Shown: positions 1 through 5,777 of the stretch, piece after piece
How positions within the stretch are numbered: position 1 is the stretch's first letter
Layout of the letters: each line of letters opens with the position of its first letter
Source: Bacteroidota bacterium
GTDB taxonomy: Bacteria; Bacteroidota; Bacteroidia; Bacteroidales; VadinHA17
Assembly (NCBI GenBank): GCA_015222065.1
Contig: JADFUQ010000132.1
Location: 1 to 5,777 of the forward strand
Length of the DNA stretch: 5,777 nt
Direction of reading: 5' to 3'
Notes under the pieces: generated by a model
Seen by the model: the letters and a program-made list of their open reading frames with translations, nothing else
What the model was told of the DNA's origin: nothing
Database searches by the model: none
Made by a program: the position numbers and the translations under genes

Positions 1-60
1 AACCAGCAACCAGTAACCAGCAACCAGTAACCAGTAACCAGCAGACCAGCACCCAGCAAC
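1..60. repeat. Degenerate heptanucleotide tandem repeat (AACCAGC/AACCAGT)
   Basis: Six uninterrupted 7-bp units run from 1 to 42, alternating between the endings C and T (C, T, C, T, T, C). They are followed by an 8-bp variant (AGACCAGC, 43-50), a degenerate unit (ACCCAGC, 51-57) and a partial unit (58-60). The array begins at the first base of the window, so its full length and left boundary are unknown. It decays towards lepA, and the lepA promoter lies about 45 bp beyond it. The unit length of 7 and the absence of unique spacers rule out a CRISPR array. No function can be assigned; it is probably an expandable intergenic simple repeat. Confidence 0.9.
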
Positions 61-104
61 TAAGGTTAATTAAATTACTTTCATTTATATTATACTTACC
101 AGAG

Positions 105-138
105 CTTGTTTTCATATCTAATGAAATGAATATATTTG
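105..138 (+). promoter_or_regulatory. Putative Bacteroidota-type promoter for lepA
   Basis: TATATTTG at 131-138 matches the Bacteroidota -7 consensus TAnnTTTG exactly. A partial -33 element, CTTG, lies at 105-108, 22 bp upstream, slightly longer than the usual spacing of about 19-21 bp. Transcription would start around 144-146, giving a leader of about 20 nt before the lepA start. The region is AT-rich, so a chance match is possible, but the position is appropriate. Confidence 0.5.
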
Positions 139-157
139 TGGGATATTTCAATGGCGT

Positions 158-163
158 AAGGAG
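158..163 (+). promoter_or_regulatory. Shine-Dalgarno-like site of lepA, very close to the start
   Basis: AAGGAG at 158-163 is followed by only two bases before the ATG at 166, where 5-9 bases is normal. It is the only clear purine-rich ribosome-binding candidate in the window. A 2-codon mini-ORF (ATGGCGTAA, 151-159) overlaps its 5' end. The lepA start is fixed by conservation of the protein N-terminus, so the tight spacing appears real rather than a mis-called start. Confidence 0.45.
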
Positions 164-165
164 AA

Positions 166-1953
166 ATGAAAAACATAAGGAACTTTTGTATAATAGCTCA
201 CATTGATCATGGAAAGAGCACGATTGCTGACAGGTTACTGCAAAAAACCGGTACACTTACCGGCAGAGATTTTCAGGATCAGGTGCTTGATAATATGGAT
301 CTTGAGAGGGAAAGGGGAATTACGATCAAGAGTCATGCAATTCAAATGGAATATTTTTCCGGAAACCGGAAGTACTTCCTGAACCTGATTGATACTCCGG
401 GGCATGTGGATTTTTCATACGAAGTATCACGGGCGATAAAATCATGTGAAGGGGCACTGCTTATTGTTGATGCTACCCAGGGAATACAAGCACAGACAAT
501 ATCAAATCTATACCTTGCAATAGAACATGACCTTGAAATAATCCCTGTATTGAACAAAATGGATATGGATAGTGCTATGCCGGAAGATGTGAAGGATCAG
601 ATAACGGACCTGATTGGATGTGACAGGGAAGAAATTATTGAAGCCAGCGGGAAAACAGGAATGGGGGTTGAACAGATGCTGGAGAAGATCGTGGAAAAAG
701 TGCCACCTCCCGTTGGTAATCCTGATGCTCCTCTGCAAGCATTGATTTTTGATTCGGTATTTGATTCGTTTCGCGGGATACATGCATATTTTAAAATTAT
801 TAATGGTACGATACAAACAGGGGACTCAGTACAATTTGTTGCAACCGGTAAAAAGTATCATGCTGATGAAATAGGTGTATTGAAACTTAAATTAGAACCA
901 AGGAAAATATTAAGTGCCGGTGATGTAGGATATATTATATCGGGGATCAAATCTTCAACAGAAGTGAAAGTAGGAGATACCATTACACATGTTGAAAGGT
1001 CCTGTGGTAAAGCGATAGGTGGATTTGAGGATGTAAAACCAATGGTTTTTGCAGGGATTTACCCTGTTGATGCCGATAATTATGAGGAATTGAGAAGCTC
1101 TATGGAGAAACTTAAACTGAATGATGCATCACTTACTTTTGAGCCGGAATCATCTGCAGCACTGGGGTTTGGATTCCGCTGCGGATTTCTTGGTCTTCTT
1201 CATATGGAGATTATTCAGGAGCGGCTCGACCGTGAGTTTAATATGGATGTGATAACAACAGTTCCAAATGTATCATACAATGTATATACAACCAGGGGGG
1301 AGATTATCGAGGTGCATAATCCCTCAGGGTTGCCGGAGCAAACTCATATTGATTACATTGAAGAACCCTATATTACTGCACAGATTATTTCGAAGGCAGA
1401 ATATGTGGGGTCTGTTATGAATTTATGTATCGATAAAAGAGGGGTTATTAAAAACCAGGTCTATCTGACAAGCAACAGGGTAGAATTGACTTTTGTACTG
1501 CCTCTTGCTGAAATTGTATTTGATTTTTACGATAAACTAAAGAGTATTTCAAAAGGTTATGCATCCTTTGATTATTATCAATCGGGTTTTGAAAAGGCTA
1601 ATCTTGTGAGACTTGATATCCTGTTGAATTCAGAAATGGTGGATGCTCTGTCATCATTAATTCATAAGGATAATGCATATGCGCTGGGCCGCAAAATGTG
1701 TATAAGACTTAAAGAACTTATTCCAAGGCAGCAGTTTGATATTCCTATCCAGGCGGCAATCGGATCAAAAATTATTGCCCGCGAAACAATAAAAGCATTG
1801 CGGAAAGATGTAACTGCCAAGTGTTATGGGGGTGATATTACAAGGAAGAGAAAGTTACTGGAAAAGCAGAAAAAGGGGAAAAAACGAATGAGGCAGGTTG
1901 GAAATGTTGAAATTCCTCAGCAGGCTTTCCTGGCGGTTCTGAAGCTCGACTAG
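166..1953 (+). CDS. lepA: Elongation factor 4 (LepA), ribosome-associated GTPase
   Basis: LepA/EF4 is a conserved cytoplasmic translational GTPase that binds the ribosome and affects initiation and elongation, including back-translocation under ionic stress. All GTPase motifs are visible: the P-loop AHIDHGKS (residues 11-18), RGIT (50-53), DTPGH with the catalytic His (76-80), NKMD (130-133) and SGK (161-163, where SAK is more usual). The beta-barrel domain II, domain III and an EF-G C-like domain follow. The family-specific C-terminal domain ends with the GGDITRKRKLLEKQKKGKKR region and the tail QVGNVEIPQQAFLAVLKLD, which separates LepA from EF-G and BipA. The length of 595 aa is full for the family (about 595-600). 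The start fits because the P-loop sits at the expected distance from the N-terminus. It stands alone, convergent with the two-component operon. It is intact, and the identification is certain. Confidence 0.98.
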   Translation: MKNIRNFCIIAHIDHGKSTIADRLLQKTGTLTGRDFQDQVLDNMDLERERGITIKSHAIQMEYFSGNRKYFLNLIDTPGHVDFSYEVSRAIKSCEGALLIVDATQGIQAQTISNLYLAIEHDLEIIPVLNKMDMDSAMPEDVKDQITDLIGCDREEIIEASGKTGMGVEQMLEKIVEKVPPPVGNPDAPLQALIFDSVFDSFRGIHAYFKIINGTIQTGDSVQFVATGKKYHADEIGVLKLKLEPRKILSAGDVGYIISGIKSSTEVKVGDTITHVERSCGKAIGGFEDVKPMVFAGIYPVDADNYEELRSSMEKLKLNDASLTFEPESSAALGFGFRCGFLGLLHMEIIQERLDREFNMDVITTVPNVSYNVYTTRGEIIEVHNPSGLPEQTHIDYIEEPYITAQIISKAEYVGSVMNLCIDKRGVIKNQVYLTSNRVELTFVLPLAEIVFDFYDKLKSISKGYASFDYYQSGFEKANLVRLDILLNSEMVDALSSLIHKDNAYALGRKMCIRLKELIPRQQFDIPIQAAIGSKIIARETIKALRKDVTAKCYGGDITRKRKLLEKQKKGKKRMRQVGNVEIPQQAFLAVLKLD

Positions 1954-1985
1954 CCCGATAAATTATTACATATATAAGATTAAAT

Positions 1986-2669
1986 TCAGCAAATAAGTTT
2001 AAAACCTTTCCCATGTACATTTATGATCTGAATTGACGGATCATCTTTAAAGTATTTGCGAAGCTTGGTAATATACACATCCATGCTGCGGGCATTAAAG
2101 TAATTATCATCAATCCAGATAGTGCGTAATGTGAAATTTCTTTCAAGAACCTTATTCATATTGTTACAAAGAAGTTTCAGTAATTCTGATTCTTTAGTTG
2201 TAAGCTTCTTTTTTTTGTTTCCTTTTTTAAGGAATTGATTTTGCGTATCAAAAAGATATTGACCAATCTGGAAAATTTTGTTTTCCCGTGTTGTGTCTTG
2301 TTTAGTCCGGCGAAGGATAGCTTCGATACGGTACAGAAGCTCTTCCATACTGAAAGGCTTGGTAATATAATCATCAGCACCTATTGAGAACCCTTCCAAA
2401 ATGTCTTCTTTCATCGATTTTGCAGTGAGAAAAAGTATTGGCATATCACTGTTTATTTGCCTTATCTCTTTGGCAAGTGTAAATCCATCTTTTACAGGCA
2501 TCATAACATCCAGAAGGCAAAGATCAAAGTATTCCCTGATAAATCCTCTATATGCTTTATTGCCGTCATTGAAGAGCTCAGTTTCATAGCCTTTTGCATT
2601 CAGATATTCCTTTAACAGAGATCCCAGGTTCTCATCATCTTCAGCTAGCAGTATTCTTGTCTTATCCAT
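1986..2669 (-). CDS. rprY: OmpR/PhoB-family response regulator, RprY-like
   Basis: This is a DNA-binding response regulator of 227 aa and the second gene of a kinase-regulator operon. Its receiver domain (about residues 3-118) has the acidic pair E10/D11-D12, phosphoacceptor D54 in LLDVMMP, T82 and K104 in TKPFSMEEL, all intact. A winged-helix Trans_reg_C domain occupies about residues 130-226, with KLTTKESELL, the IWIDDNYFNARSMDVYITKLRKYF recognition region and a final HGKGFKL. The start at 2669 is preferred. The frame stays open to an ATG at 2732, but that would add 21 residues unlike a receiver domain, whereas MDKTRILLAEDDE is a canonical receiver start. The start overlaps the kinase stop (ATGGATAA), so the two are probably translationally coupled. 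The receiver and recognition-region wording resembles RprY of Bacteroides and Porphyromonas as remembered. The family is certain; orthology with RprY is likely but unproven. Confidence 0.95.
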   Translation of the reverse strand: MDKTRILLAEDDENLGSLLKEYLNAKGYETELFNDGNKAYRGFIREYFDLCLLDVMMPVKDGFTLAKEIRQINSDMPILFLTAKSMKEDILEGFSIGADDYITKPFSMEELLYRIEAILRRTKQDTTRENKIFQIGQYLFDTQNQFLKKGNKKKKLTTKESELLKLLCNNMNKVLERNFTLRTIWIDDNYFNARSMDVYITKLRKYFKDDPSIQIINVHGKGFKLIC

Positions 2670-4263
2670 GGTTATTGTTATTAAAAGGGAATGATAATAT
2701 AAAACGTGTCCCTTTGCCGGTTTGACTTTCAATATTTATTGAACCTCCATGTTCTTCAACAATGGTTTTAACATAACAAAGACCGAGCCCAAATCCTTTT
2801 ACATTATGAATATTTCCTGTTGAAACACGATAGAACTTTTCAAATATTCTTTTCTGGTCTTTCTTTGAGATACCAATACCATTATCTTTTACTGCTATAA
2901 ACAATTTTTTTCTGGTGTCCCATGCAGATAGAGTGATCTCAGGTTCTGCACTACAATATTTTATAGCATTATCAACGAGGCTTGATAAGATATTTGAAAA
3001 ATGCACTTCATCTGCTCTGATAATAAGTTTTTTTGCATTAAGATCCAAAATGATATTGCCATTTTTATTATTAATCTGCATCTCAAAGTTTGATGCTACA
3101 TTGGATAGCAGTAAATGGACATCAATTTCTTCACGTTTTAATTTGATTTTTCCTTTATCAAAAATTGCCATCTGGAGCACCTTCTCAACTTGGTAACCAA
3201 GACGTTTACTCTCTTGTTCAATTACTCCTGATATATGTTTGAGTTTTTCCCCTGTAACGCCTATCCCTTTATCTTTAAGCATTTGAGAAGCAAGAGAAAT
3301 AGTTGAAATTGGCGTTTTTAATTCATGTGTCATGTTGTTAACGAAATCTGTCTTAATCTGCGATAGCTTTTTCTGCCTGAATATTATTAGCAAAGTAGCA
3401 ATAAATGTCATTATCAGGAAGATTGTCAGGAAAGTTGAAGAAGCTCCCATAAATCCCAGTGATTTATAAAACAGCTTTTTTTCTTTTGGGAAGTACAGCG
3501 TAAGAAATGCCTTGGATGAAAACAGATCGTTTGGAAACAGGGCCCGTATATATACATCCGATTTAGTTTTTGTTCTAAAATCATCCGTTTTACATACCAG
3601 ACCGGCGTTTACTTTTTTTACAGCAAACTGATAGTTTATATTAATCCCTCGCTTTTCGAATTCCTTTTCCAGTAACTTATTAATGGTGTTAAAATCAATT
3701 CTTTTTTCAATTTCCGGCTTTTTTTTGATCATCTTATTCATAACTTTATTAATGATCACGGTTTTGTTATTTACTTTTTGCCTCAAATAAGCATTAAAAA
3801 TCTGGTCAGGATAGGAAAGTATTTCTGTAAGACCTTTCATGTCCGGATCAACAATACTTAACCCGATACTATCACTAATAGAGTAACTATTGCTTTGTAA
3901 GTCTTCAGAGAGGTAAAAATTTTGTTGGTAGAATGAAGTGTTTGTTTCAATTCTTATTTCTTTTATTTTGTCCTTTTCTTTTTCAGATTGAAATGAAATA
4001 GCAGAATGGGGAGAAAAATTGTAACGAAATTGTTTGCCTGATGAATCAACCTCTGAAAGTACTAATTCATCAACAACATAAAGAAGGGCCTCTCTTTGCT
4101 CCAACTCATTTGTTACAGCTGTTAACGACTGGTTTACAAAATGCTTGAATTGTTGTTCTTTCAGATTAACAGCCCTTTGCATCCAGTATCCCTGTACAAG
4201 TATCAGGCCCAGTAAACCAAGTGTCATAATGATTGCTAAAAACCAGATCTTCTTCTTACTCAT
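2662..4263 (-). CDS. rprX: Membrane sensor histidine kinase, RprX-like
   Basis: This is an inner-membrane sensor kinase of 533 aa that should phosphorylate the regulator encoded just downstream. TM1 spans about residues 6-28 and TM2 about 270-295. Between them is an extracytoplasmic domain of roughly 240 residues, rich in Lys, Asn and Ser, that I do not recognise as PAS, Cache or HAMP. There is no HAMP linker after TM2: the dimerisation/phosphoacceptor helix follows almost at once, with the H-box FVNNMTHELKTPI and phospho-His 313. The HATPase domain has N432 in the N-box (LVDNAIKY), the G1 box DNGIG (460-464), IFEKFYRV (473-480) and the G2 box GFGLGL (490-495). All catalytic elements are intact. 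The start is supported by the charged MSKKK leading straight into TM1; the next Met (13) lies inside TM1. Its -7 promoter motif lies only 7 bp upstream. The domain order and operon resemble RprX of Bacteroides; orthology is an inference. Confidence 0.94.
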   Translation of the reverse strand: MSKKKIWFLAIIMTLGLLGLILVQGYWMQRAVNLKEQQFKHFVNQSLTAVTNELEQREALLYVVDELVLSEVDSSGKQFRYNFSPHSAISFQSEKEKDKIKEIRIETNTSFYQQNFYLSEDLQSNSYSISDSIGLSIVDPDMKGLTEILSYPDQIFNAYLRQKVNNKTVIINKVMNKMIKKKPEIEKRIDFNTINKLLEKEFEKRGININYQFAVKKVNAGLVCKTDDFRTKTKSDVYIRALFPNDLFSSKAFLTLYFPKEKKLFYKSLGFMGASSTFLTIFLIMTFIATLLIIFRQKKLSQIKTDFVNNMTHELKTPISTISLASQMLKDKGIGVTGEKLKHISGVIEQESKRLGYQVEKVLQMAIFDKGKIKLKREEIDVHLLLSNVASNFEMQINNKNGNIILDLNAKKLIIRADEVHFSNILSSLVDNAIKYCSAEPEITLSAWDTRKKLFIAVKDNGIGISKKDQKRIFEKFYRVSTGNIHNVKGFGLGLCYVKTIVEEHGGSINIESQTGKGTRFILSFPFNNNNHG

Positions 4264-4270
4264 ATCAATA

Positions 4271-4278
4271 CAAATATA
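4271..4278 (-). promoter_or_regulatory. Putative -7 promoter element of the kinase-regulator operon
   Basis: CAAATATA on the plus strand reads TATATTTG on the minus strand, an exact match to TAnnTTTG and the same octamer seen upstream of lepA. No convincing -33 TTTG lies at the expected distance; the best is a weak TATG about 17 bp upstream. The element ends 7 bp before the kinase start codon, so the transcript would have almost no leader. Confidence 0.4.
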
Positions 4279-4305
4279 GTTTTGATTTTTTTATTCATAT
4301 ATTTT

Positions 4306-4342
4306 TTAACAATATTTAACATCCCATTAATATTCGTTAACA
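4306..4342. promoter_or_regulatory. Three phased TTAACA direct repeats, candidate response-regulator binding site
   Basis: TTAACA occurs at 4306-4311, 4316-4321 and 4337-4342, with start-to-start spacings of 10 and 21 bp, about one and two helical turns. OmpR/PhoB-family regulators bind head-to-tail as dimers on direct repeats spaced about 10-11 bp. The repeats lie roughly 25-62 bp upstream of the predicted start of the divergent secreted-protein gene, a position suited to activation. They also lie upstream of the kinase promoter. The region is AT-rich, so coincidence cannot be excluded. Confidence 0.4.
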
Positions 4343-4361
4343 TAAGTTTGACGTATTTTTG
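4333..4361 (+). promoter_or_regulatory. Putative promoter of the secreted charged-protein gene
   Basis: TATTTTTG at 4354-4361 is an exact TAnnTTTG match. The upstream partner is weak (TTCG, 4333-4336, 17 bp away), as would be expected for a promoter that depends on an activator. The third TTAACA repeat overlaps the spacer. The predicted start of transcription, about 4367, lies inside the 16-bp palindrome. Confidence 0.45.
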
Positions 4362-4363
4362 TT

Positions 4364-4379
4364 TTTAAGAATTCTTAAA
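4364..4379. promoter_or_regulatory. Perfect 16-bp palindrome at the predicted transcription start
   Basis: TTTAAGAATTCTTAAA is a perfect inverted repeat with no central spacer, placed between the -7 element and the ATG at 4389. It could be an operator for a dimeric repressor overlapping the transcription start. A hairpin is less likely, because a gapless palindrome leaves no loop and the stem would be AT-rich. The binding protein is unknown. Confidence 0.4.
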
Positions 4380-4388
4380 TAATTAGCC

Positions 4389-5309
4389 ATGAAAAAAATT
4401 AGTTTCAGAAAATTAATATTTGCCGCAAGTCTATGCCTCTTTACCGGAACTTTTCTTCTTGCACAGGAGAAAGGGATTAAGAAAATTCATATTAAAGTAA
4501 AGGAAAATGATGTTACAACCGTAGATACTTCATTTACTATTGATGAAGATATGGATAAAGATGAAATTCAAGAAATGATCCATGAACTGACAGGGATGGA
4601 TGTTATGCACCATCACGGAGATGATTTTATAATGGAAAGATCAGGAGAGAAGAATATTGACTTTTTTGTCTATAATGTAGATAAAGGAAAGTTGGATTCA
4701 TTGAAGAAAATTCACGAGGATGAAATGGTTATCACCTATTTTGATGATGAGGATACGGAAGGGATGAAGAAAAAGCATTATGTGATGAAAAAAAAGATGT
4801 CTGGTGATAAAATGACCCATGCATATGTATTTACAATTAAGGATTCTGCTGATATTGATGCAGATGTGGATGTGAAAGAGATGGAAATTAAAGTAACTGT
4901 TGACGGTGACGGAGAAAGTCATACTGTTATTCACAAACGTGGTAGTGGTGATCATATGAAATGGGTTGATCATAAGTCAGGAGACCATTATATTATTGTG
5001 AAAGAAGAAGACGGGAAAAAGAAAAAATCAGAAGTAATAATAATTAGTGAAGAATGTGAAGGTGATGAAAAGAAGGAAATAAAAAAAGTTATTGTTCTGG
5101 AAAGCAGCGAAAAACCTATACATTTCACGACAAAGGACGGAAAAGAACTTGAACTTTTTGTAAAAGACAAGAAAACTGGCACAGATATTGCATTAGATAA
5201 GGTGAAGGTAATCAGGATTGAAACAAGTGAGGATGGAGTTATAAATGTTGTTGTTTCAGATAAGAAGGAGAAGGTGGTTAAGAAAAAGAAAGTGAATAAG
5301 AAGAAATAG
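4389..5309 (+). CDS. Secreted, highly charged Lys/Asp/Glu-rich protein of unknown function
   Basis: I do not recognise a family for this 306-aa protein. The N-terminus is a clear Sec signal peptide: MKKISFRK, a hydrophobic core, then a likely cleavage after A25 (FLLA|QEKG). There is no lipoprotein lipobox. The mature part has no membrane segment. It alternates short beta-like strands (IHIKV, FFVYNV, HAYVFTI, MEIKVTV, HYIIVKE, EVIIISE, KKVIVLE, INVVVS) with very charged turns, suggesting a repetitive beta meander. Notable features are an HHHGDD cluster (74-79), a doubled SGDH (186-189 and 197-200), a single mature Cys (223) and a Lys-rich tail (10 Lys among residues 292-306). The ATG at 4389 is the natural start because the signal peptide begins there; no Shine-Dalgarno is visible. 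It is divergent from the sensor kinase operon and has a possible operator upstream, so it is a candidate target or partner of that system. Metal binding or envelope protection are guesses only. Confidence 0.85.
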   Translation: MKKISFRKLIFAASLCLFTGTFLLAQEKGIKKIHIKVKENDVTTVDTSFTIDEDMDKDEIQEMIHELTGMDVMHHHGDDFIMERSGEKNIDFFVYNVDKGKLDSLKKIHEDEMVITYFDDEDTEGMKKKHYVMKKKMSGDKMTHAYVFTIKDSADIDADVDVKEMEIKVTVDGDGESHTVIHKRGSGDHMKWVDHKSGDHYIIVKEEDGKKKKSEVIIISEECEGDEKKEIKKVIVLESSEKPIHFTTKDGKELELFVKDKKTGTDIALDKVKVIRIETSEDGVINVVVSDKKEKVVKKKKVNKKK

Positions 5310-5366
5310 AAAATATGTTAGACAGTTAATAGGTTTTTTTTCATAGATAGGTTAATTTTAGGGTTG

Positions 5367-5399
5367 AAAAAGGGATTGCATATGCGGTCCCTTTTTTTT
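5367..5399. terminator. Intrinsic terminator, probably bidirectional
   Basis: The 9-bp stem arms AAAAAGGGA (5367-5375) and TCCCTTTTT (5388-5396) are perfectly complementary. The pairing continues inward through two U-G wobbles and a GC/GC clamp to an ATAT loop. An uninterrupted T-tract (5392-5399) follows on the plus strand, fitting termination of the secreted-protein gene about 60 bp after its stop. On the minus strand the A-tract gives five terminal Ts, so it can also end the convergent gene, whose stop codon (5398-5400) overlaps the T-tract. Confidence 0.85.
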
Positions 5400-5777
5400 A
5401 TTCAATAATAAGTTTGTTCTTTGATTTCAGGGTATTTATATCCAGCTTGAAGACACCGAATACCCCTTTAATATTCTTAACAGAAGAAATGATCTGTTCC
5501 TGTTGTTTGTTTGTAAGATCACCATGAATTTGCAGGAAATAATCCATATTGCGTAATTCTTCAATTAAGAAACCATTCTCGCTCTTATTGGCGATTAGAA
5601 AATATTGCAGGTAAACCTCTTCATCAGAAAATTTGTAAACCAAAAAAGTCTGTTTAATTTTTTCCCTTTTAATAACATGGTCAGTGCTTTTCCGCAGACT
5701 GATTTTTAATTTTTTATTCATCTCCCAGCTAAGACGATAGTCATTCTCTGAAGATGAAATACCAAGCAGAAAAAAGT
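5398..5777 (-). CDS. Hypothetical protein, 3' portion; 5' end lies beyond the right edge
   Basis: The frame is open from the stop at 5398-5400 to the window edge, giving 125 visible residues with no stop. The first in-frame ATG (5721) would make a 107-aa protein, but it is probably internal. It is preceded directly by GGGAG with no spacing. The 18 upstream residues (FFLLGISSSENDYRLSWE) read like the end of a signal peptide and the start of a mature chain. This suggests an exported protein starting shortly outside the window. The visible part is Lys-rich, with alternating strand-like segments (TFLVYKF, VYLQYFLIAN, YFLQIHGDL) and a helix (TNKQQEQIISSVKNIKGV), and ends in KSKNKLIIE. No family is recognised and no catalytic motif is evident. 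It converges on the secreted-protein gene, with a shared terminator between them. Confidence 0.7.
   Translation of the reverse strand, partial: FFLLGISSSENDYRLSWEMNKKLKISLRKSTDHVIKREKIKQTFLVYKFSDEEVYLQYFLIANKSENGFLIEELRNMDYFLQIHGDLTNKQQEQIISSVKNIKGVFGVFKLDINTLKSKNKLIIE

Noticed and set aside
1..60. CRISPR array
   Set aside because: The repeat unit is 7 bp with no unique spacers and there are no cas genes; it is a simple tandem repeat.
342..816. Two minus-strand open frames of 71 and 102 codons
   Set aside because: Both are antisense to the conserved GTPase region of lepA, show no recognisable protein features, and have no promoter or neighbour support.
166..1953. EF-G or BipA/TypA instead of LepA
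   Set aside because: The C-terminal KRKLLEKQKKGKKR segment and VEIPQQAFLAVLKLD tail are specific to LepA, and the EF-G domain IV is absent.
2670..2732. Upstream ATG (2732) as the response-regulator start
   Set aside because: It would add 21 residues that overlap the kinase coding sequence and match no receiver-domain N-terminus; the start at 2669 gives a canonical receiver and an 8-bp overlap.
2915..3196. Plus-strand 93-codon open frame
   Set aside because: It lies antisense within the kinase ATPase and dimerisation region, whose reading is strongly conserved; composition and lack of context mark it as a shadow.
4698..5182. Two minus-strand open frames of 91 and 64 codons
   Set aside because: They are antisense shadows of the Lys/Asp/Glu-rich secreted protein; their Phe/Ser/Ile/His richness is simply the complement of GAA/AAA/GAT codons.
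5310..5366. Small gene or RNA between the secreted-protein stop and the terminator hairpin
   Set aside because: It is a short AT-rich stretch with an isolated T-run (5334-5341) but no stem before it and no usable frame; it looks like an ordinary 3' untranslated region.

Overview
The window looks like a chromosomal segment of a low-GC member of the Bacteroidota (Bacteroidetes). Three things support this. Exact matches to the phylum's -7 promoter motif TAnnTTTG lie upstream of three genes. Recognisable Shine-Dalgarno sequences are scarce. The two-component pair closely resembles RprX/RprY of Bacteroides and Porphyromonas. The genus cannot be told from this sequence alone.

Layout, left to right. 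Positions 1-60 are a degenerate heptanucleotide tandem array (AACCAGC/AACCAGT) that probably continues off the left edge. A promoter and short leader follow, then lepA (elongation factor 4) on the plus strand at 166-1953. It is convergent with a minus-strand operon across a 32-bp gap that shows no clear hairpin. That operon is a membrane sensor histidine kinase (2662-4263, transcribed first) followed by an OmpR-type response regulator (1986-2669), overlapping by 8 bp (ATGGATAA).

The 125-bp region 4264-4388 separates the kinase from a divergent plus-strand gene (4389-5309). This gene encodes a secreted, extremely charged Lys/Asp/Glu-rich protein of unknown function. The divergent region is dense in signals. 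It has a -7 motif for each direction, three TTAACA direct repeats spaced 10 and 21 bp apart, and a perfect 16-bp palindrome just upstream of the secreted protein's start codon. A probable bidirectional terminator at 5367-5399 then separates the secreted-protein gene from a convergent minus-strand gene. That gene's reading frame stays open to the right edge, so it is only partly contained.

Working model (inference): the kinase senses an envelope condition through a roughly 240-residue extracytoplasmic domain and phosphorylates the regulator. The regulator then binds the phased repeats and controls the divergent secreted-protein gene, and possibly its own operon. lepA is a conserved translation gene with no evident link. 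The most notable part is the sensor, regulator and charged secreted protein arranged around a compact divergent control region. Nothing here identifies a wholly new system with confidence. There are no CRISPR arrays, insertion sequences, tRNAs or rRNAs.
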